Source of the DNA: Mucilaginibacter pankratovii
GTDB lineage: Bacteria > Bacteroidota > Bacteroidia > Sphingobacteriales > Sphingobacteriaceae
Direction of reading: 5' to 3'
DNA: 64,000 nt
Assembly: GCF_014773265.1 (NCBI RefSeq)
Contig: NZ_JACWMY010000002.1
Span: 124,001 to 188,000 of the forward strand
Under the pieces are notes generated by a model that worked only from the letters and a program-made list of their open reading frames with translations, was not told the origin of the DNA and ran no database searches. Every line of letters starts with the position of its first letter. Within the stretch, counting starts at the first letter, position 1. This document shows positions 44,626 to 54,414 of the stretch, piece by piece. Both the position numbers and the translations under genes were made by a program.

Positions 44626-44874
44626 TTAGTCGCTTTTCCCTGAAGTTAATTCTTTCCAAGAAAATTTGGCAACCCAAATATTCTCACTGACAGAATGTTG
44701 CACTACGCCTTTTACTTTAAAGTCTTCTCTATCATCTAAAAGTACTTCTAATCCGTCCTTAAGTATAATACCTTTTTCTTTTATATCACGCAAAGCACCA
44801 TTGGTAATTAACCGCACCCTTCCTTCTGCGTCAGTGTTATTGAAATCTACATATATGGTTTCTAAAATTTTCAT
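44626..44874 (-). CDS. Putative cognate immunity protein of the RHS toxin
   Basis: 82 residues, acidic, soluble, no signal: 'MKILETIYVDFNNTDAEGRV' at the start, then 'GLEVLLDDREDFKVKGVV' and 'ENIWVAKFSWKEL'. Its ATG overlaps the stop codon of the RHS gene (ATGA), so it is translated together with the toxin. Position, size and coupling are those of an immunity gene in polymorphic toxin loci. I do not know the family name. It should remain in the cytosol and bind the C-terminal toxin tail. Confidence 0.7.
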   Translation of the reverse strand: MKILETIYVDFNNTDAEGRVRLITNGALRDIKEKGIILKDGLEVLLDDREDFKVKGVVQHSVSENIWVAKFSWKELTSGKSD

Positions 44875-47800
44875 GGTTTTTTTCTAGGGTTTGGATTCTT
44901 TATCGGTGGTGTTAAAAGTTCGGTCGCCGCATTTGGAGATAAGTTGGTAACTGTTGCATGATTGGGGCTTCGTGCTGATGGTGTTTTTATTACATCTCCG
45001 CCTGCTTGCCGAACGTCGCCTACAGTTGTCACTCCTATTTGCGGGTGCGGAACGCCATTTCCTAGTTCTTCCAGAGTGCATGTGCCGCACTCAACAGAAA
45101 AGCCTATAACACCTGAAGGGTGTTCGCCTATCGACGCTGCAATCCTTTCTGGGGTAGCAATTCCTCCTCTCACAACGAGAGCCTCATCAGCAAACCTTAC
45201 AACTTCTGCCACTTTACCGGCTTTTGCGCCCTTTATTACATCAGCGGCCTCGCCTCCGAATAACTGCAAAAATTCACTTGAAGCAGCACCTAAAACTGCA
45301 GCTTTTTGTATATCATTTCCTGTTTGAAATCTCTTATAGCCTGCAGCGATCTGTCTTTCAATATTCGCCTGTATTATTGTCTTACCATGACCGGGCTTAT
45401 CCCTTTTCAAGCCGTTAAAGACAGATTTGACTGTTGTAAACGGGTTATCTGCTGCATACTTAATAGCGTGTATGGCACTACTAAAATTTTGCCCAAATGC
45501 GCTAAAATATGACCCCGTCACTGCCCTGAAGTGCCCCCAATCTGGCCACATGCCGTCTGGATCAACAAATCTGATAGGATTGTTAAACCCATAAACGTAG
45601 GGCGACCATCTTCTACCTTTTTCAGCTAATGGGTCAAAACTTGTCCACCTCGCAATTACAGGATCATAAAACCGCGCGCCATAATCGTACTGGTTCAGTT
45701 CTTCCTGTAACTCCTTATTATTGTAAAGATACTTACTTCTGGCATTTGCCAAGCGGTTTACGTTTAATCCAAACGGGTAATAATCCTCTTCGCCAACCTT
45801 GCCGCTCACCTGGTCGAACGTTACCCGGTTATTGCCCAGGTGGTCGGTAAGTGTGTATTCGTAGTTAGGCGAAGTTGTTGGGTTCAGCACCCGGCCCTCT
45901 TCCGTTTGAACAAAATCTATTGTAGTGCCTGTATACTGAATCCCTGAAATATATTCTGTTGTTACCGTACCGCTTACTTTCTTTAGCTTTTGACCCGTTG
46001 CGTCGTAGGCGTAATTGAGGTTTTTGGATGGGACGCTTTCCGGCAGGTTAAACAGGTTGTAATTAATGGTATTATTTAATCCATCGCTTCTTGCATTTCC
46101 ATTGGCATCGTACAGTGGGTAGCTGCGAAAAGCTGCCACCGAATTGCTCACCGCTTGCAACTGGTTACCTGTATAGGTATACAAAAGCGAAGCGTTATTG
46201 GGCGCGGTAAGCCTGTTTAAAGCGGTGATGTTGCCATTAAGGTCATACGTAATATCCTTTTCAGTATAGCCGCTGCTGCCTGTGCCCGCTATTAACCGGT
46301 CCAGTTTATCATAGTTGTACACGGCAGTTTGCAAGCCTGCACTTGGCGAATTATACACCCGGTAACCCTGCCCGGATATGTTGCCATTATATTGGGCAGA
46401 TCCGCCGTATTGCGGCTGGTTATACGTTAGTTGTTCGGCAAACAGCTGGGTTGCAGTTGCAGCAACCGACGGGTCGTTTATTTTACTCAACCAGCCCCGC
46501 TCGTTATAAGCATAGGTAATATCCTGTAAGAATGGCGCTGCGCCGGTTGTACTATGCAAATGCTTCTTCCAAACCTGGCCTATTTCGTTATAATCAACCT
46601 GCGCCAAAAGCACATTACTACCCCCGTTGATCCGCTCATAGGTTTGCCGTTTGCGGCCTGCATGATCGTACATATATTTATTGACAATGGTTAGGGCAGA
46701 CACTTTGTCCGTTCCTAAGCCGTTTTTTTTATAGTGTTGCCGGATAGAAGAGGTGTCCTGATCATTAAAGTTATAAGTAGTAGCGATCTCATCATAATTG
46801 TAAACGTTTAGCGACCCGGTGCCGCCAAGGTAATGTTGTTTGTATGTTTTTACGTTGCGGCCCTTGCCATCATAGTAAGCAACATCCCACAGCATATCCG
46901 GCGTAGTGTTGCCAATGGTATTAAGCACTGCTGTTTTACTTGCGGTGAGCCGGCCCTTGGTTTGGGTACTTGCCCCTATAGGCGCTATAATATAAGGCGT
47001 ACCCGCCAGTTTAGGGATCTGGCTGTATTCGTCGTAATAGTTCCTTATCAGTGTTTTGCTCAGCGCCGGGTAACTGCCGATGCTGTAACCACTGGTAGTG
47101 TCGCTATAATTACGGGTGTCCCATTGCGGTTTATTATAAATACTATCACGCAATGTATTTGAAGCGATGGTGGCACCGGCGTTCCACAGCCCGGTGATAA
47201 TTACCCGGCCCAGCGCATCATATTTGCTTACCGTCCACTGGTAACTTAACCTCTGGTTCGCGTCCTGCGATAAAACAGTCTGATCCAGCTTGTTATATAT
47301 TAAATACTCCCAATCTTTGCCTGGCAGCTTCTTTTGGATTAACCGGTTCCGCTCGTCATAACGGTACTGGTAGCAAAAATTATTCAGTGCGACCTGGTTT
47401 GACGCGCTGGTTATCCCGGCATCTCCATTTGCCCCCGGCGACAGCACAAAGGCCAGATTGCCCAGGTCGTCGTACACGTAATAGGTGCTTAGCATCTGGA
47501 GAGTGCCGGGTGAGCCGGGCACCCAGTTAAAGTTGCGCTTTAGCAATACACGGCCTTCTTTATCTTTATATTCCTCGGCGGTCCCTGCCCGGCCGCTGCC
47601 GCTTTTCCAGTTCTCGTCTTTGCTTACCGTTACATACAATTGCCCTGCCGCATAATAATTGCCGGACGCATTGCCATAAGTAAGCGTACGCGTTTGGTCG
47701 CTGTTCACCGCTGCCGAATAAAGCATTACCCGGCGCGTAGCCGAAGTATCTGTTAACATGTTATTAGTGAGATACTCAATTTTTACAGTATGACCCGCCG

Positions 47801-48521
47801 CGCTGCCGGGCACCGGTTGCCAGTCGTTGCCTATTGCTCCCTGCTCGGTTATACGATTCAATGGCGAAGGCTCGAAATTGGTGCGGGCATATGACGGGGT
47901 TATCGAGCCTGTTACAGGTATCGACCCTACACCCGGCGCATTCCAGATGCTGCCGGGGTTGTTATAGAACGAAGCCTGGTCGGCAATTGCGGTTGCCTTA
48001 TAGCTGCCGTCGCTGTTAGCTGCCATTGCAGTATAAGGCAGAAATTTTTGCGCTTCGCGCCCGAAGGCATCGTAAGCTATAGGCTGCACAATGTCCCTTG
48101 CTAACGGCGATCCCTTTACCTGCACCGTTTGGATAGGGCGGCCCAGCCCGTCGAAGTACTGGATGGTTTGGATCAGGTCGCAGTTGGTATAGCTGCCCAA
48201 AGCAGGGTCGACACCCGGCTTTCTCGGCACAAAGGTAATGATGTAGTTCTGAGCGGCGCTTGGTGCAGCCGCCAGGGGTGTGCATGAAATATTCGATATG
48301 TAATACAAATACGTATTGGTGGCGCTTCCCGTTGCCTCGTACCCCGGTAGTAGTGTAATGCTGCTTTCGTTATAAAATTCACCTGGTGCAACCGGCGGCG
48401 TACTTATTTGTGCCGGACTGGCAATGTATTGCGCTTTGAGGCCTAAGCTGAGCATTAATGCCAGAATAAGGGCCATGGCCCCCTTACAGGTGGTTGTTTT
48501 TAATAGGTTATGGTTCACCAT
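44871..48521 (-). CDS. Secreted RHS-repeat protein with C-terminal toxin domain
   Basis: 1216 residues, with a signal-like N terminus (ALILALMLSLGLKAQ). Many YD/RHS repeats follow ('YNYDKLDRLIAGTGSSG', 'ITYDLNGNITALNRL', 'NYAYDATGQKLKKV'). The RHS core is near residues 950-995: 'EDYYPFGLNV', 'YDYGARFYDPVIARWTSFDP' and 'YVYGFNNPIRFVDPDGMWP'. After it comes a 220-residue tail unlike the shell. The last 100 residues ('LVVRGGIATPERIA', 'PQIGVTTVGDVRQAGGDV', 'SPNHATVTNLSP') look like a compact toxin domain, whose activity I cannot name. The RHS shell would encapsulate this tail until delivery; the next gene is the immunity candidate. Confidence 0.85.
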   Translation of the reverse strand: MVNHNLLKTTTCKGAMALILALMLSLGLKAQYIASPAQISTPPVAPGEFYNESSITLLPGYEATGSATNTYLYYISNISCTPLAAAPSAAQNYIITFVPRKPGVDPALGSYTNCDLIQTIQYFDGLGRPIQTVQVKGSPLARDIVQPIAYDAFGREAQKFLPYTAMAANSDGSYKATAIADQASFYNNPGSIWNAPGVGSIPVTGSITPSYARTNFEPSPLNRITEQGAIGNDWQPVPGSAAGHTVKIEYLTNNMLTDTSATRRVMLYSAAVNSDQTRTLTYGNASGNYYAAGQLYVTVSKDENWKSGSGRAGTAEEYKDKEGRVLLKRNFNWVPGSPGTLQMLSTYYVYDDLGNLAFVLSPGANGDAGITSASNQVALNNFCYQYRYDERNRLIQKKLPGKDWEYLIYNKLDQTVLSQDANQRLSYQWTVSKYDALGRVIITGLWNAGATIASNTLRDSIYNKPQWDTRNYSDTTSGYSIGSYPALSKTLIRNYYDEYSQIPKLAGTPYIIAPIGASTQTKGRLTASKTAVLNTIGNTTPDMLWDVAYYDGKGRNVKTYKQHYLGGTGSLNVYNYDEIATTYNFNDQDTSSIRQHYKKNGLGTDKVSALTIVNKYMYDHAGRKRQTYERINGGSNVLLAQVDYNEIGQVWKKHLHSTTGAAPFLQDITYAYNERGWLSKINDPSVAATATQLFAEQLTYNQPQYGGSAQYNGNISGQGYRVYNSPSAGLQTAVYNYDKLDRLIAGTGSSGYTEKDITYDLNGNITALNRLTAPNNASLLYTYTGNQLQAVSNSVAAFRSYPLYDANGNARSDGLNNTINYNLFNLPESVPSKNLNYAYDATGQKLKKVSGTVTTEYISGIQYTGTTIDFVQTEEGRVLNPTTSPNYEYTLTDHLGNNRVTFDQVSGKVGEEDYYPFGLNVNRLANARSKYLYNNKELQEELNQYDYGARFYDPVIARWTSFDPLAEKGRRWSPYVYGFNNPIRFVDPDGMWPDWGHFRAVTGSYFSAFGQNFSSAIHAIKYAADNPFTTVKSVFNGLKRDKPGHGKTIIQANIERQIAAGYKRFQTGNDIQKAAVLGAASSEFLQLFGGEAADVIKGAKAGKVAEVVRFADEALVVRGGIATPERIAASIGEHPSGVIGFSVECGTCTLEELGNGVPHPQIGVTTVGDVRQAGGDVIKTPSARSPNHATVTNLSPNAATELLTPPIKNPNPRKKP

Positions 48522-48545
48522 GTCTTTTTTAGTTTAGGTTATCCT

Positions 48546-51500
48546 TTACTGGCCCTGGTAATGATAAATATTCCTCGTTACGATGTTCCCATCCTGATCT
48601 CTGATATTTAGCAGTCGCTGAAAATTGTCATACTCGTAATAAGTGGTCTTGCTGTTTACATCGGTAACGCTCGTTATCCCCACGAGCGGGTCGTAGGTAT
48701 AAGTACTCATCTGTGCACCCGCAGGGTACAGGCGCACTTCGTCGATATTGCCTGTGCCCGATAAGGTAACTGCGGTTTGTCCGGTTATTTTATGCTCGTA
48801 ATACGTCCAGCCGCGCCGGGTATCGCCGGTAACGGGGTAGCCGCTTACCGTGCCTGTTATGCTGAGCGGGCCGCCGTTCTGTTTCCAGTAGGAAATAATG
48901 TAGGTGCCTGAAGAGTTTAATCCGCTTTTGCTTAAACTGCCGTTAGTTAGGTTATAACATTTAGCACCCGAAAGGGCCGTGGTAACGCTGTCGCGAACGG
49001 GCGAATTTATCACCCAGTTGCCGGATGCGCCGTTTTCAAAACTGGTATAGGCAATATCCGCAGCCGCGGCGTTCACCACCGCGGCTATGGGGTAGTTAGC
49101 AATATAACCCCATATATAGGCGTTAACTGGCCCCCCGGTCTTTTTTTGCTCCAGTAAGTTGCCGTAACTATCATAACCGGTTATGGTTGCCCTGCTTTGC
49201 AGGCTGTTGGCCCCATCCTGCGTCTGGACTTCTTGCGGCAGCACATTATTACTAAATAGCTGGTAATTGGTAATTGTCTTGTTCACCAAAACGCCGTTCT
49301 TGTAACTTTCCGTTTCTAACGGGTTAGTGAGGATATTACGTGCAAGCATGGTATCAATGGCTGCCGAAGCCGCCGTAGTTAAGGGTATCGAGGCGTTAAT
49401 GTCCGTTTTTTCCAACGCCGTACGGCTGATGGTCTTCATGTTTTCGCCCTTGCTGTTCAGCGCCTCTATGCGCGTTGGCTGTAGGTTTGATGCGTTATCG
49501 TAAAAATAATTGGTAGTAGTTATTACGGAATCGGCACCGTTGTTGAAATAGCTGATAGCTGAACTATTTACTTTTTGGGTTTGCTGGGTTAAAAGCGTGT
49601 AAAAGGTTTTAGTCACAAAATCAGTTAGCCTTCCAAAGGCATAACAACCGGTTAAAACGTTGTAAGCCATTGCCGCCTTAAAAACCTTTATGCTTTTATT
49701 GTTTACAAACTGGTAGCTGCTTACGTTTCTGCTTGACGGAATATTGGTGCCGGTGTAGGTGGTTTCGTTTAATAACAACCCTTTTTGCCAGTCGAGCGGA
49801 ACGACCGGTGGGTAGGGGAACACCAGGGCTACACCAACGCCCAAATCCTGCGCCTGCGAAAATATCGAAACGGTGTACCCGTTTTCTCCGTTCTGCCCGT
49901 CGTAACTAGTCACTTTTCCGTACCCGACAGTGCCGCCCTGTATACTTCCCAAAGAATATTTCGTGGACATACTCCGTGCATCGTAAATTACCGACGAAAT
50001 GATTGATCCCGGTAATCCTGTAATGCTGATACTTGGGGCCAGATCCGTTAAATGCGAAGTTTCATCATCGCCATCTTTTAACAAGCCGATCACGTCTTTT
50101 TCACCCGGTTCGTTGTAGCCGCTATTTTCCATTGCGTAATAAACAGTGTCGCGCAGTGGCCCCCTGATATATGTTGAACACGTTCGATAAGAGGTTTTAC
50201 TCAACACGGTACCATCAGGATTAAAGTAAAGTACTAATACGGTAACTTCATTACAGCCACCGCTGTTGCTGATACTGTTGCCGCTGCTGTTACCGTGCCC
50301 GTCCCCATTCCAGTTTCCGGATGCCGGTTCACAATCTCCTGTACAATCGAACTTGATGTCCTTTACCGAGGTGATGTAGCCATTTACCGGATCAAAGGGC
50401 ACCACATTCGGATTCTCGTACTTAAAGGTTCGCACTTTGAGCGGCGACGTGCCGGAGGAATCGACAATGCTTTTCACCCGCAGCCCCCCAACGGGCTGAT
50501 TGTAGGCCCTTACGCCGGTTGAGCCCTGATAATCTACTTTACCCTGGATAGAAACGAAGTCTGACGAGGTAACGAAATCGGAAGATTGAGAAATGCTGGT
50601 GGCTTTTAGGGTGTAGCTGCCCGGCTGCAGATGAGCGGTGACTGATGTGTTGTAATTACCACCGGATAATTTATTGTTTGTTATTTGGATGATCCCCACC
50701 ATAGCATTAGATGAATTTAATATCGCCAGTGATCCTAAATTGATAGTAGGCCCATAATCGTTAGAAATGCTGTTGCTGAAACTTGATGTCAGGCTTAACG
50801 TAACATACTGGCCTTGAGTTAATGTAAAAGGAGTACTTTTTACGTTAGTGAACGGGTTCTGGTTCACGGTTAGGTATAAATTAGAATTCACGGTTTGGCT
50901 TACCTGGTAATCCTTTGTTGTAGGTATGCTGTTCGGTTCGAAATTAAATCTCGAAGACCCGCCGGTTGGATAGGTGATCTTTGTCAGCATCTCCGCAGCC
51001 ATAAATGTAGAATCGCCATCCCGTTCTCCCCATGAATACAAACTTGGATTATCGAATCCCGGCACCTTGGGTAACATGGTAGTATTGCTTACTCCGCCGT
51101 TATAGTAGCCCCAGTGATCCTGTGCGTACGACTGCCGGCTTGGCAGCGTTAATGGATTGTAAGAAAAGTTCCAGACTTTGGGTGATGAATTGTCAGTGGG
51201 CACCTCCTGAATGGAGGCCAGTTTAAGCCGGTAGCCTGATTGTATAGAGTTTGGATTAGTGTAGTGGTTTCCAGCGGTTGCTACAGTGTAATTGTAAAAG
51301 AATTTAAATTTATGGATATATTTATTGGCGGATTTAGAAAATACATTTAATTCTTTAACCACTTTTCCTCCCTTAAGATCAATCCTGCCGGTAGTATCAT
51401 TAACAAAAGTGACCTTGTCCAGGTCCGATTCTACGCTTGATAGGTTAAGCTGAACTACCTGCTGTGTTTCCCACTTGGACGACGGGCTTTTGCTGGTCGA

Positions 51501-52361
51501 CGTCCCCTGTGAGCAGGTGCTGCTTATCGGCATACTTTTAAAAAGGTAATCAACCTGGTAGAAGAAAGCATCTTGTTTGATCACCGAAGTTTCGTAGTTG
51601 AATTTGATAACTTCGCCGGTGGGCGTTGTTATTTTTTTCAGGTACCAGGCACCGATAAAATTAGGCAGTTCGGAAGCAGATGCCATGGCTCGGGTTGTCG
51701 TTGTCAGTTCAACAGCAGAAGCTCCGCCGAATAACAATCTGGTGCCATCGTCCATGGTCACTCTCCAGGTGCTGTCGGGTTTATTGACTTTAATGATGAT
51801 CTTACTGTAGGGCTGTGTCAGGATCGTCCCGTCCCCCGAAAAATAAAATTTGAACGATCTTCCAAGCGCATTGAACATATACAAATCGGGCTCGGTATCC
51901 GTCTGGCCCTGGGCGGCCTGTACGGTGATCAAAGAATCTGAGGCGGCATTTGTCGTTGCTGACGACATATCACCCGGATTGCTATATTGATTTCGGACAT
52001 CCAGGTACCCTATGCCGCCTGTCTCATCCGGCAACCCCCTTACCGACCTTGTAATAACTCCGCCTCCGTTAAGCGACCATCCTAACCCAACCGAAGAGGC
52101 AACTTCACCAACCTTTATACCCGAAGCATGATAGCTCAATGATACCGGAATCTTTATTGATCTGCCCTTTAATTCATAAAGCGGGATATTGATATCCGGG
52201 ACTCCTGTGTACAAGCTGACGGGCCAGTCGGCGTATTTTCCTAAACCCGACGCGTTTGGCGAAGGAGGAATTACATTTTGCAGGTCGCTTGGCTTTTGCG
52301 TCATCTGGCCAAATGATTTTAAGGAAATTGCTGCAAGTATGAAAAATAATAAATATTTCAT
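48546..52361 (-). CDS. Large secreted YD-repeat protein, partner of the RHS toxin
   Basis: About 1271 residues from the ATG at 52361 (MKYLLFFILAAISLKSFGQ, signal peptide); a TTG at 52391 overlapping the previous stop would add ten charged residues. The N-terminal half resembles SpvB/RHS-associated beta-rich proteins ('PLYELKGRSIKIPVSLSYHA', 'SVGLGWSLNGGGVITRSVRG'); the C-terminal 150 residues have YD repeats ('YTYDPLVGITSVTDVNSKTT', 'YYEYDNFQRLLNIRDQDGN'). It ends right there, with no core and no toxin. It is 24 bp upstream of the RHS toxin gene and probably supplies a shell or adhesin part. Confidence 0.8.
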   Translation of the reverse strand: MKYLLFFILAAISLKSFGQMTQKPSDLQNVIPPSPNASGLGKYADWPVSLYTGVPDINIPLYELKGRSIKIPVSLSYHASGIKVGEVASSVGLGWSLNGGGVITRSVRGLPDETGGIGYLDVRNQYSNPGDMSSATTNAASDSLITVQAAQGQTDTEPDLYMFNALGRSFKFYFSGDGTILTQPYSKIIIKVNKPDSTWRVTMDDGTRLLFGGASAVELTTTTRAMASASELPNFIGAWYLKKITTPTGEVIKFNYETSVIKQDAFFYQVDYLFKSMPISSTCSQGTSTSKSPSSKWETQQVVQLNLSSVESDLDKVTFVNDTTGRIDLKGGKVVKELNVFSKSANKYIHKFKFFYNYTVATAGNHYTNPNSIQSGYRLKLASIQEVPTDNSSPKVWNFSYNPLTLPSRQSYAQDHWGYYNGGVSNTTMLPKVPGFDNPSLYSWGERDGDSTFMAAEMLTKITYPTGGSSRFNFEPNSIPTTKDYQVSQTVNSNLYLTVNQNPFTNVKSTPFTLTQGQYVTLSLTSSFSNSISNDYGPTINLGSLAILNSSNAMVGIIQITNNKLSGGNYNTSVTAHLQPGSYTLKATSISQSSDFVTSSDFVSIQGKVDYQGSTGVRAYNQPVGGLRVKSIVDSSGTSPLKVRTFKYENPNVVPFDPVNGYITSVKDIKFDCTGDCEPASGNWNGDGHGNSSGNSISNSGGCNEVTVLVLYFNPDGTVLSKTSYRTCSTYIRGPLRDTVYYAMENSGYNEPGEKDVIGLLKDGDDETSHLTDLAPSISITGLPGSIISSVIYDARSMSTKYSLGSIQGGTVGYGKVTSYDGQNGENGYTVSIFSQAQDLGVGVALVFPYPPVVPLDWQKGLLLNETTYTGTNIPSSRNVSSYQFVNNKSIKVFKAAMAYNVLTGCYAFGRLTDFVTKTFYTLLTQQTQKVNSSAISYFNNGADSVITTTNYFYDNASNLQPTRIEALNSKGENMKTISRTALEKTDINASIPLTTAASAAIDTMLARNILTNPLETESYKNGVLVNKTITNYQLFSNNVLPQEVQTQDGANSLQSRATITGYDSYGNLLEQKKTGGPVNAYIWGYIANYPIAAVVNAAAADIAYTSFENGASGNWVINSPVRDSVTTALSGAKCYNLTNGSLSKSGLNSSGTYIISYWKQNGGPLSITGTVSGYPVTGDTRRGWTYYEHKITGQTAVTLSGTGNIDEVRLYPAGAQMSTYTYDPLVGITSVTDVNSKTTYYEYDNFQRLLNIRDQDGNIVTRNIYHYQGQ

Positions 52362-52387
52362 AACATTTTTGAGTTTGTCTGTCAGGT

Positions 52388-53455
52388 TCAATTAGCTTCC
52401 AATCCGCGTTTATTTTTCGGTTTACTTAGCCGCATTACAGCGTGTTGCAGCTGCTTGATCTTGAATTGATTTTTCTGATCATTTATTTTATCCTGCTTAT
52501 CTTTCTGAATCAAATAAAGCGTCAATTCCTCTACTTTCTTCATTAAAAGTTTGTTCATCTCACTAACATCCAAACCGTTCTTCACCATTTCTTTTTCTGA
52601 TGGTATTTCCGGCAAGTGATGGTTTTTGTCGATGAAGGCTTTGACTTCTGACAGGCTTGGCAACTTGTAGCCCTTGTCGAACACATAGTCGTTCCATCCG
52701 ATTAAGTCTATAACCACCTTTTGTGAATGAATGGTACCGTTGACATCGAGCTTGTTTTGCGCATTTGTAATGCCTATTCCAACATTACCGGATGCGTTGA
52801 TTCTCATCCTTTCGGCAATCCCGCCGCCGCCGGAGCCTAAGGAGAATATCATGTCGCCACGGTCTCCATAGTAGCCGGTGGGCTGCACTATTTTGATGCT
52901 GCCCAGCGTGTATGCTCCGCCTCCTGTAGCCTGGTTTTGAAAAGAGAGGTTCTCTCCGACATACTCGACTTCCGCGCCCGTGTTCGGGTTGGCGTTGCCA
53001 GTGCCTCCGAGCGTAAGGGCAGAAACGGGCATGTTCGTTCCAATGCCGACCCTGCCGTTCTGATCGATATAAAGAGCCTCGTTCAGAGTGGTTGTGCCGT
53101 TGGCTACCACGCTGAAGCCGAGCGCGGTTCCCCGCGAGCCGGTGGACCAGTTCTGGGTGGCAATTGCGCGGATCCGCGCCGTCTGAAGTTCCGATAAAGT
53201 GGTCGAGTTAAATGACCCGAAGAAGTTCTGCCCGAGGGCCATTCCCAGCGAGGCGTTTCCTCCCGCAATTGACCGAAGGAAGGCTACGGATGTCGCGCCG
53301 GATCCGGCAACGGTCAGGGGTTGCGAAGGAGTGGTCGTATTGCCGATACCGATGCCTATGTTGGCCGCCGTAGAGGGCCAGGGATACGTGTTTTGGGCAT
53401 TCGCGGCTGCAGACGCAAAGGCAATCATTGCAAAAGTGAATACTAGTCTTTTCAT
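52388..53455 (-). CDS. Secreted fibre-like surface protein heading the RHS operon
   Basis: 355 residues. Signal MKRLVFTFAMIAFASAAANA, then glycine/asparagine-rich beta repeats ('GRVGIGTNMPVSALTLGG', 'GNVGIGITNAQNKLDVNG') like those in phage tail fibres, then a conserved tail 'YKLPSLSEVKAFIDKNHHLP' and a coiled coil (about 270-340) rich in Lys and Gln. The tail motif is widespread in Bacteroidota surface proteins, which often accompany RHS genes. The part encoded by 52930-53400 is clearly more GC-rich than the rest of the operon. Likely a trimeric fibre or anchor; the exact role is unknown. Confidence 0.7.
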   Translation of the reverse strand: MKRLVFTFAMIAFASAAANAQNTYPWPSTAANIGIGIGNTTTPSQPLTVAGSGATSVAFLRSIAGGNASLGMALGQNFFGSFNSTTLSELQTARIRAIATQNWSTGSRGTALGFSVVANGTTTLNEALYIDQNGRVGIGTNMPVSALTLGGTGNANPNTGAEVEYVGENLSFQNQATGGGAYTLGSIKIVQPTGYYGDRGDMIFSLGSGGGGIAERMRINASGNVGIGITNAQNKLDVNGTIHSQKVVIDLIGWNDYVFDKGYKLPSLSEVKAFIDKNHHLPEIPSEKEMVKNGLDVSEMNKLLMKKVEELTLYLIQKDKQDKINDQKNQFKIKQLQHAVMRLSKPKNKRGLEAN

Positions 53456-53885
53456 AATATGAGATTGTGTTTTGGAAATCAGAAGTACGATTGATTCAGA
53501 AAATTGGACACCGTATTAAATCCGCCGTTTTCACGCAACGTGAGAATACAGAACGAACGAGTCGCTTCGTCGGGTTGTGATTTGGCGGAATCATTGTGAT
53601 GCCCGTGCTGGGAATTTGCTCCGCGCTAAGTGTTTTGTGGGTATGACTGCATGTTATTGTGATTTGGGCTATTTAGGATTTATTCTAAAAATATACATTA
53701 TAAACGGATTGCCAAATTTATTTGCAAATAAGTTTTGGCAAATCAATCGTCTTATGTCTGGAGCTTTTTAACACTTACGCCTAATCCGTCGCTCATGTTG
53801 CTGCAAGACGATGCTATACGCTTTCACTTGCTATTCTACACAAGCGTGTTACACAAACGCGGCCATGGTGATAGAATAGTGAGCA
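53456..53885. other. 430-bp gene-free stretch upstream of the RHS operon
   Basis: It should hold the operon promoter, but I see no convincing -33/-7 pair. No repeat or hairpin stands out. Base composition changes from GC-rich (near 53540) to AT-rich (near 53690). Confidence 0.4.
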
Positions 53886-54326
53886 GTGGGATTACTGTCT
53901 CGACACAAGAAGGAAAAGGAGGAAGCAGACCTGTTCTACAAGGGAATAGGGCAGCTTTCCTGCCCGTACTTCGCGAAGCCGGTCGTCTTCAACTCGGACG
54001 GGTTTCATCACCTCCAATTTTCCGACAGCGGGGAGCGGGAAAAGCCAAGCCAGCTGCTGAAGTTTGACCTTCTTCGCCTCGTTCCGGGCGTTGTCACGAA
54101 ATCCGGGACGGAGCAGGAATACCGGAGGCAGTGGTGCAAAGTCGGGAGAAAGAAGGCAAACGGCTCCCAGGACATGAGGGAGATGGCGTTTTGGGGATTT
54201 GTTGCAATCGTCAGGAACAAGGGCGGGTACGTTAAAATCAAGATAATCCTGAGGAGAATCGGCGACGGCAACATCGCGTTTTGGAGCGTCATGCAGTTAG
54301 CTTTGTTAACATTGTGCTGGCCATAG
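53886..54326 (+). CDS. Foreign-looking 146-codon frame, possibly a gene fragment
   Basis: A GTG start directly after a stop. The centre reads like a real protein ('FYKGIGQLSCPYFAKPVVFN', 'LLRLVPGVVTKSGTEQEYRR', 'GYVKIKIILRRIGDGNIAFW') with basic, GC-ending codons unlike the rest of the island. The last 15 residues (LALLTLCWP) look like random read-through and there is no clear ribosome site. I recall similar cytosolic proteins in mobile DNA of other phyla, but assign no function. Probably a transferred gene that has lost its true 3' end. Confidence 0.45.
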   Translation: MGLLSRHKKEKEEADLFYKGIGQLSCPYFAKPVVFNSDGFHHLQFSDSGEREKPSQLLKFDLLRLVPGVVTKSGTEQEYRRQWCKVGRKKANGSQDMREMAFWGFVAIVRNKGGYVKIKIILRRIGDGNIAFWSVMQLALLTLCWP

Positions 54327-54414
54327 GCTTAATAGTGCAAAACCGGTTGCGGGTCGTTCCTCGATATTATTGACGCCTTACTTGGAAAAAAGTCGCTTGT
54401 TTTAGAAGTACTCC

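Noticed and set aside
53735..54067. 110-codon plus-strand frame overlapping the foreign-looking gene
   Set aside because: It is a shifted reading of the 53886-54326 frame with no protein-like features.
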